A stretch of DNA of 64,000 bases, from contig CALBJX010000077.1 in NCBI GenBank assembly GCA_937893015.1, forward strand, positions 9,127 through 73,126, given 5' to 3'. This DNA comes from an uncultured Verrucomicrobiales bacterium. Its GTDB lineage: Bacteria; Verrucomicrobiota; Verrucomicrobiia; Verrucomicrobiales; Akkermansiaceae. This document shows positions 57,393-64,000 of this stretch, piece after piece. The notes beneath the pieces were generated by a model. The model saw only the letters and a program-made list of their open reading frames with translations. It searched no databases and had not been told where the DNA came from. A program made the position numbers and the translations under genes. The stretch's first letter is position 1; each line of letters begins with the position of its first letter.

Positions 57393-60300
57393 TTATCCCT
57401 GCTCCAACTCCTGCCGGATGAAGGGCGCGGTGGGTGCCGTTTTGTGGCGGGCGAGCTGTTTGACGGTGCCTTGGGCGACGATGGTGCCGCCCGCCGCACC
57501 CGCACCGGGGCCGACGTCGATAACGTAGTCGGCTTCGGCGATGAGTTCGAGGTTGTGCTCGATGACAACGACGGTGTTGCCCATCTCCACGAGGCGGCGC
57601 AGGACGTTGACGAGGAGACGGACATCCTGCGGGTGGAGGCCGATGGTCGGCTCTTCGATGAGGTAAAGGTCCTGCGGGAGGGCGCACCCCTTGCGGATGG
57701 CGGTGAGGGCGGCGCGGCGGCCTTTAATCAGCTCCGCCACGAGCTTGATGCGCTGGGCTTCGCCGCCCGAAAGCGTGTTGCTGGCCTGACCGAGCGTCAG
57801 GTAGCCCAGCCCCGTGTCGCAGAGGAGGCGCAGCGGGTCGGCAAGGCGGGGCTGCCCCGCGAAGAACTCCGCGGCTTCCTCCATGTTCATGTCGAGCACA
57901 TCGGCAATCGTTTTGTCCTTGTAGCGCACTTGGAGGGTGCGGGAGTTGTAGCGTTTGCCGCGGCAGGTCTCGCAGGGCACGGCGCAGGGCGGCAGGAAGT
58001 TCATCTCCTGCACCTGATAGCCCGTACCCTTGCAGGCTTCGCAATGCCCCGCCGCCGTGTTGAAGGAGAAGCGGTTGGCGGCAAAGCCGAGTCGGCGGGC
58101 ATCCGCGCTCTGTGCGAAGAGCTCGCGGATTTCGCTGAAGAGCCCGATGTAGGTCGCGGGGGTGGAGCGCGGGGTCTTGCCGATGGGGCTCTGGTCCACT
58201 TGGTACAGCGCGCGGACGGAATCCAAGCCCGACGAACTTTCCCAGCACAGGCGTTCCTCCAAGGAAATCTTGCCGCCGAGGGCATCGCGCACGGCGGGGG
58301 CGAGCGTGCCCGTGATGAGCGAGGTCTTGCCCGCACCGCTGGGGCCCGTCACCACCGTGAGGCGGGCGCGGGGGATGCGCAGGGTCTGGTTCTTGAGATT
58401 GTGGAGGGTGCAACCGCGCAGCTCCAGCCATTCGGCCTCCTTCACGGGCAGCCACTTGCCGCAGAAGGGGTGCTTCTCGCGGGCGGCGAGTGCGCGCCCC
58501 GTCACGGAGTCGGGGCTCTGCATCACCTGTTCGTAACTTCCCTGCGCCATGATTTGCCCGCCGTGGATGCCCGCGCCCGGCCCGAGATCAATCAGGCGGT
58601 CGGCGGCGCGCATCGTTTCCTCATCGTGTTCCACGACAAGAAGAGTGTTCCCCTTCTCTTTCAGGCAGCGGAGGGTGGCAATGAGACGTTGGTTATCCTG
58701 CGGGTGCAGACCGATGGTCGGCTCATCCAGCACGTAGAGCACGCCGCGCAGGTCGGAGCCGAGCTGCGCCGCCAAACGGATGCGCTGCGTTTCGCCGCCC
58801 GAGAGCGTGGTCGCCGCGCGGTCGAGCGAGAGGTAGCCGAGCCCCACTTCCTGCAGGAAACGCAGGCGCGGGGCGATTTCCGCAAGCACGTTGCGGGCTA
58901 TTTCCGCATCGCGCCCCTCGAATTCCCAGCTCTCCACGAGCTTCAGCGCGGAGACGGCATCGAGCGCGTCCACCTCCGCGATATTCTTGCCGAAGAGTTT
59001 CACGCCCAAGGCAAAGGGGTTCAGGCGAGTGCCGCGGCAGGCGGGGCACGGCAATGTCACCATCTCATCCGCGGCGGCTTTTTCCAGCTCACGGTCGTAG
59101 CGAAGCTCGCGCTCCAGCTCAGAGAGCTTTTCATCGGGCTTGGCGGCGGCCATGGGCTTCGCCACACGGCCGTGCCCCATGCAGCACGGACACCAGCCGT
59201 GCGGCGAGTTGAAGGAGAAGGTGGAAGGTTCGGGCGCGGCGTAGCTTTCGCCGCATTGCGGGCAGGTGAGATGCGTGCCGAGCAGCTGCTCTTTCTTGCC
59301 CGCGAGCAGGCGGATGAAGCCGTCGCCCATCTCCAGCGCGCGCCCCACGGTCTCGGAGAGCGTGGCGGCATCGCAGTCCGCGCCGTTCATGGTGATGCGG
59401 TTGCCCTGCACACAGACCTCCGCCAGCACCACATCCACATCGTGGTTGGCGTAGCGGTCCAGCGGCGTGAACTCGTCGCTCTTCACCAGCTTGCCGTCCG
59501 CGCGCAGGTAGGGGTATTTCTTCTTCACCGCCCAGCGGGCGAGGTCGGCGTAATGCCCCTTGCGGTTGCGCACCACGGGGGCGGCAATCATCAGCGAAGC
59601 GGGGCGCGCGGCCACGGCTTCCTGCACGGCGACCTGAATCTCCGCGGGCGTGCGGCTGCCGACAGGCACCCCGCACTTGGGGCAATGCGGCGTGCCGAGC
59701 TTGGCGTAGAGCAAGCGCAGGAACTGGCGGATTTCCGTCACCGTGCCGACCGTGGACTTGCAGCCGCCGCGGGAGCGGTTCTGCTCAATGGCGACGGTGG
59801 GCGGCAGCCCCGTCAGGCGGTCGATGTCGGGGGTCTCCATCTGCTCCGTGAACTGGCGGGCATAGGGACTCATCACATCGAGGAAACGTTTTTGGCCCTC
59901 CGCAAAGATGATATCGAAGGCGAGCGTGCTCTTGCCGCTGCCCGAGAGCCCCGTGACGACCGTCATCTCGTTGCGCGGGATGTCCACGTCGATGTTCTTC
60001 AGCTGGTGGTGGCGCGCACCGCGCAGGGCAATCACGCCCTCGGGCACGGCGGCATCGGTGCTGCCGCTCTCGGCAGAATAGGGCTTGGCACCCTTGATGT
60101 GCAAGGCCCGCGCCAAGAATCCCGCCGTGTAGCCGCGCCCGCAGCGGGCGACTTCCTCCGGCGTGCCCTGCGCGACAATCTGACCGCCGCCCGTGCCGCC
60201 CTCGGGGCCGAGGTCGATGATGTGGTCGGCGCACTTGATAAGCTCCGCGTTGTGCTCGATGACGAGCAGCGTGTTCCCCTGCTCCGTCAGGCGGCGGAAC

Positions 60301-62921
60301 ACGGCGAGCAGCACCTCCAAGTCGCGGAAGTGGAGCCCCGTGCCCGGTTCATCGAGGATGAGCAGCGAGCCCTTTTTCTTCGCGCCGTCCTCAGCAAGCG
60401 TGTCCACCAGAATGTGCGCGAGTTTGAGTCGCTGGTTCTCGCCGCCCGAAAGGGTGTTGAGCGGTTGCCCCAGCCCGAGGTGCCCCAGCCCCACCTCCAC
60501 CAGCACGCCGAGCTTTTGGGCAATGCGGCGGGCGCGGGCGTTGTGCTCGCGGGCGAAGAGCTTTTGCGCGCTGCGGATGTCCATGGCCAGCAGCTCCGCC
60601 ATGTTGTAGCCGAGCAGCGTGAGCGTGAGGGCTTGCGGGGTATAGCGCGTGCCGTGGCAGAGGGCGCAGGGCACATAGATGTCGGAGAGGAACTGCATCT
60701 CCACCTTCTCCTGCCCCAAGCCCGAACAGCGCGGGCAGCGGCCGTCCCCGCTGTTGAAGGAGAAGTAGCCGGGCTTCAGCGCACGCGCCTGCGCGGCGGG
60801 TTCCGCACAGAAGAGCGCGCGGATGTCCTCGAACACGCCGATGTAGACCGCGGGCGTAGAGCGCGGGGTGCGCACGATGGGGCTCTGGTCCACCAGCACC
60901 ACCTGCTCCACCTTGTCCAGCCCCTTGAGGGCGCGGACGGAGACGCTTTCTTCATCATCCAGCTCCTCGGGGTGGACGGAGCCGTAGAGCACTTGGCAGG
61001 CGAGCGTGCTCTTGCCGCTGCCCGACACGCCCGTGAGACAGGTGTACACCCCCAGCGGGATATCCACGGAAAAATCGTTCAGATTGTGGCAGGTCGCGCC
61101 CTCGATGCGAAGGATGTCCCCCTTCTTGGCCTTGCGGCGGCGGGCGGGCACGGCAATCTCACGCTTGCCGCTGAGGAACTGCCCCGTGAGCGAATCCTTG
61201 GCGTTCAGAATGCCCGCGGGTGCGCCCGCGTAGATGAGCTTGCCGCCCTCCGCGCCGCTTTCGGGTCCCATGTCCACGAGGTAGTCCGCCGCGCGCATCA
61301 CGGCCTCCTCGTGCTCCACGACCACGAGGGTGTTGCCGCGGTCGCTCAGGCGGCGCATGGAGGCAATGAGACGTTCCGTATCGCGGGCGTGCAGACCCAC
61401 GGTCGGCTCATCCAGCACGAAAAGGGTCTCCGTCAAGGCCGCGCCGAGACAGGCCGTCAGGCTCACGCGCTCAATCTCACCGCCCGAAAGCGAGCGTGTC
61501 AGGCGGTTGGCGGCAATGTAACCCAGCCCGACTTCGCAGAGGTACGCCACGCGGGAGCGGAACTCGCGCACGGCTTGGGCGAGCGAGCGGTCGTCACCCA
61601 GCGCGGGGAGCACGTGCGCATCCGTCCACGCCAGCAGCTCGTCCATCGGCAGGGCGAGCACCTGCGGTACCGTGAGCCCGCCGAGGGTGAAGGCGAGGGC
61701 CTCCTTGCGGAGTCGCCCGCCGTTGCAGCTCGGGCAGATAGTGTACACGCGGTAGTAGGCGAGGAAGACGCGGACGGACATCTTGTGCGCGTGCTTCTCC
61801 ATGTCGTCGAAGATGCCCTTGTAGCCGTACCACAGCCCGGCATCGTGCGCGCTCCACGCGTCCAGCTCGCCCGCGTTGCCGTAGAGCACCCAGTCGCGTT
61901 CGCGCTGCGTGAGCTCCTGCCACGGCACATTAAGACGCACGGCCTTGCTCCGGCGGTTGCAGCGGAGAAAATCATCAAAGCACTCCGACAGCACGGGGGA
62001 GGAGAGCATTTTTAAGGCGCCGTCCTTGATGCTCTTCTCGGGGATGAGCCCGCGGTTGTAATCGTAGGAAATGGCGCGTCCGTAGCCCTTGCAGTCGGGG
62101 CAGGCACCGAGCGGGGAGTTGCCGGAGAAAAGGCCGGGCTTCGGCTCCGCGAGCGGTGCCCAGTCGCAGCGGAACGCGCGGGGCGCACCCCATGTGCCGT
62201 CCGCCTCTTTCAGGGAGATGTAAGCCACATCCTGCCCGTGGCGGAAGGCGGTCTCCACGGCTTCCGTCAGGCGGGTGCGGGAATCGGGGCGCAGCTTGAT
62301 GCGGTCTTGCAGCACCATCCAGCGTTCCATGCCGAGTTTTTTCTCGGTAGCATTCTCCAGACGCAGGGTGTCGCCCCCCGCCAACACGCGCAGGTAGCCC
62401 TGCCCGATGAGGGCCTGCTGCATGTCCGCAAAGCTGCCCACGGGGGTGACGGCGAAGCAGATGAGCGCGTCCTCCCCCGCATGATGCGTCAGCAGCTCGT
62501 CCGCCACGCTCTGCGGCGTGAAGGGTTTTATCACGTTCCCCTGCTCATCCCTGCCGATGGCCAGGCGGGAGAAGATGAGGCGTAAGTACTCGTTGAGCCC
62601 CGTCATCGTCCCCACGGTGGAGCGGGAGTTTTTCACGGAATTGCGCTGCCCCAGCGCAATGGCGGGCGGCACATTCTCCACGGAGCGCACGGCGGGCTTG
62701 TCCATGCGGTCCATGAACTGGCGCACATAGGGCGAGAAAGTCTCCACATAGCGGCGCTGGCCCTCGGCGTAGAGCGTGCTCATGGCGAGCGAGGTCTTGC
62801 CGCTGCCGCTCGGCCCCGTCACCACAGTGATGCCGCCGAGCGGGATGTCCACATCCACGCTTTTCAGATTGTGCTCCTCCGCCCCGCGGATGCGGATGTA
62901 TCTGTCGCCCTGCTCCTGCAT
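57393..62921 (-). CDS. uvrA: excinuclease ABC subunit A, tandem double-length form
   Basis: DNA-damage recognition ATPase of nucleotide excision repair. At 1842 residues it holds two UvrA copies in one chain (about 1-940 and 960-1842), with four Walker A motifs: GPSGSGKTSLAMS (about 38), GVSGSGKSTLACQ (about 635), GLSGSGKSTLAFD (about 995) and GPSGAGKTSLITG (about 1530). ABC signatures (LSGGEIERV, LSGGENQRL, LSGGETQRI, LSGGEAQRI) are all present. Copy 2 has the CPKCG zinc module; copy 1 lacks it where it should follow RQFMDRM. A similar double UvrA is known from Chlamydiae. The ATG lies 6 bases after a -10 box. Confidence 0.95.
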   Translation of the reverse strand: MQEQGDRYIRIRGAEEHNLKSVDVDIPLGGITVVTGPSGSGKTSLAMSTLYAEGQRRYVETFSPYVRQFMDRMDKPAVRSVENVPPAIALGQRNSVKNSRSTVGTMTGLNEYLRLIFSRLAIGRDEQGNVIKPFTPQSVADELLTHHAGEDALICFAVTPVGSFADMQQALIGQGYLRVLAGGDTLRLENATEKKLGMERWMVLQDRIKLRPDSRTRLTEAVETAFRHGQDVAYISLKEADGTWGAPRAFRCDWAPLAEPKPGLFSGNSPLGACPDCKGYGRAISYDYNRGLIPEKSIKDGALKMLSSPVLSECFDDFLRCNRRSKAVRLNVPWQELTQRERDWVLYGNAGELDAWSAHDAGLWYGYKGIFDDMEKHAHKMSVRVFLAYYRVYTICPSCNGGRLRKEALAFTLGGLTVPQVLALPMDELLAWTDAHVLPALGDDRSLAQAVREFRSRVAYLCEVGLGYIAANRLTRSLSGGEIERVSLTACLGAALTETLFVLDEPTVGLHARDTERLIASMRRLSDRGNTLVVVEHEEAVMRAADYLVDMGPESGAEGGKLIYAGAPAGILNAKDSLTGQFLSGKREIAVPARRRKAKKGDILRIEGATCHNLNDFSVDIPLGVYTCLTGVSGSGKSTLACQVLYGSVHPEELDDEESVSVRALKGLDKVEQVVLVDQSPIVRTPRSTPAVYIGVFEDIRALFCAEPAAQARALKPGYFSFNSGDGRCPRCSGLGQEKVEMQFLSDIYVPCALCHGTRYTPQALTLTLLGYNMAELLAMDIRSAQKLFAREHNARARRIAQKLGVLVEVGLGHLGLGQPLNTLSGGENQRLKLAHILVDTLAEDGAKKKGSLLILDEPGTGLHFRDLEVLLAVFRRLTEQGNTLLVIEHNAELIKCADHIIDLGPEGGTGGGQIVAQGTPEEVARCGRGYTAGFLARALHIKGAKPYSAESGSTDAAVPEGVIALRGARHHQLKNIDVDIPRNEMTVVTGLSGSGKSTLAFDIIFAEGQKRFLDVMSPYARQFTEQMETPDIDRLTGLPPTVAIEQNRSRGGCKSTVGTVTEIRQFLRLLYAKLGTPHCPKCGVPVGSRTPAEIQVAVQEAVAARPASLMIAAPVVRNRKGHYADLARWAVKKKYPYLRADGKLVKSDEFTPLDRYANHDVDVVLAEVCVQGNRITMNGADCDAATLSETVGRALEMGDGFIRLLAGKKEQLLGTHLTCPQCGESYAAPEPSTFSFNSPHGWCPCCMGHGRVAKPMAAAKPDEKLSELERELRYDRELEKAAADEMVTLPCPACRGTRLNPFALGVKLFGKNIAEVDALDAVSALKLVESWEFEGRDAEIARNVLAEIAPRLRFLQEVGLGYLSLDRAATTLSGGETQRIRLAAQLGSDLRGVLYVLDEPTIGLHPQDNQRLIATLRCLKEKGNTLLVVEHDEETMRAADRLIDLGPGAGIHGGQIMAQGSYEQVMQSPDSVTGRALAAREKHPFCGKWLPVKEAEWLELRGCTLHNLKNQTLRIPRARLTVVTGPSGAGKTSLITGTLAPAVRDALGGKISLEERLCWESSSGLDSVRALYQVDQSPIGKTPRSTPATYIGLFSEIRELFAQSADARRLGFAANRFSFNTAAGHCEACKGTGYQVQEMNFLPPCAVPCETCRGKRYNSRTLQVRYKDKTIADVLDMNMEEAAEFFAGQPRLADPLRLLCDTGLGYLTLGQASNTLSGGEAQRIKLVAELIKGRRAALTAIRKGCALPQDLYLIEEPTIGLHPQDVRLLVNVLRRLVEMGNTVVVIEHNLELIAEADYVIDVGPGAGAAGGTIVAQGTVKQLARHKTAPTAPFIRQELEQG

Positions 62922-62927
62922 ACCGCC

Positions 62928-62956
62928 ATCATACCCCTGCCCTCCCCGTCGCGCAA
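62928..62956 (-). promoter_or_regulatory. leaderless-type promoter of uvrA
   Basis: Minus strand: TTGCGC, 17-base spacer, TATGAT (5 of 6), then six bases (GGCGGT) and the ATG. I see no LexA-type palindrome over it. Confidence 0.6.
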
Positions 62957-63014
62957 GCCCGAAGCGCGTTCGTTCGTAACAAGGAGCGGTACGTGCGCGA
63001 ACGGATTCACCACC

Positions 63015-64000
<986 letters not shown>

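Noticed and set aside
57444..62015. A 1523-codon open frame on the plus strand inside uvrA
   Set aside because: It is antisense to the tandem uvrA, whose motifs are unmistakable. High GC codon use leaves long stop-free antisense frames; the product has no recognisable domain.

Overview
The window looks like a chromosomal segment of a host-associated, Akkermansia-like member of the Verrucomicrobiota. The evidence is the mix of families: a Minf_1886/Plancto_Ver small protein, a TIGR03790 protein, a PEP-CTERM protein, several short prepilins of the kind common in this phylum, a tandem (double-length) UvrA like that of Chlamydiae, and mucin/heparan-type glycosidases (GH89 and two GH109). GC content is high and genes are tightly packed. 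I saw no tRNA, rRNA, CRISPR array, insertion sequence or phage gene. Genus-level placement is inference.

Layout. Bases 1-3212 (+): the end of dxs, a secreted TPR-like protein and recO. 3335-6692 (-): three prepilins and a lipoate-ligase-like gene. 6844-7725 (+): uppP. 7780-18818 (-): a giant alpha-2-macroglobulin, trigger factor, an RlmI-type methyltransferase, and ffh with two downstream exported proteins (ffh lies at 18823-20403). 20526-25416: Minf_1886 and agmatine deiminase, a possible ECF-controlled small transcript, nudix plus lipoprotein, a mannose-isomerase cupin, an HTH protein and bioA. 25508-34186: a large MscS-type channel, an operon of three exported or membrane proteins that includes a transglutaminase-like one, and an anti-sigma-like protein. 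34287-39393 (-): hemA, fused cobA-hemD and a polysaccharide deacetylase, then a broken membrane gene and a secreted acidic protein. 39642-45118 (+): two GspE/PilB ATPases, GspF/PilC and GspG. 45195-57205: GH89, glycyl-tRNA synthetase, a major-pilin-like gene, a PEP-CTERM protein, an RpiB-GlyA fusion, alr and two GH109 genes. 57393-64000 (-): tandem uvrA and the C-terminal part of mnmG.

How the genes fit together. The pilus/type II secretion genes and five prepilins suggest an export or adhesion machine. GH89 and GH109 act on alpha-GlcNAc and alpha-GalNAc of host glycans. dxs, uppP, alr and the deacetylase serve envelope precursors; hemA and cobA-hemD make tetrapyrroles.

Two structural themes run through the non-coding DNA. 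First, nine genes (alpha-2-macroglobulin, ffh, Minf_1886, nudix, bioA, MscS-like, the 33502 gene, alr, uvrA) have a sigma-70-like promoter with an exact 17-base spacer whose -10 box ends 6-8 bases before the start codon, which implies leaderless mRNAs; Shine-Dalgarno sequences are generally not evident. Second, at least eight gene 3' ends carry a composite repeat: a hairpin usually built on TCTGAC/GTCAGA, a second small GC hairpin, and arms made of degenerate 7-base tandem repeats, sometimes inverted around the hairpin. A third observation is an ECF-like promoter motif repeated at 22075 and 34218.
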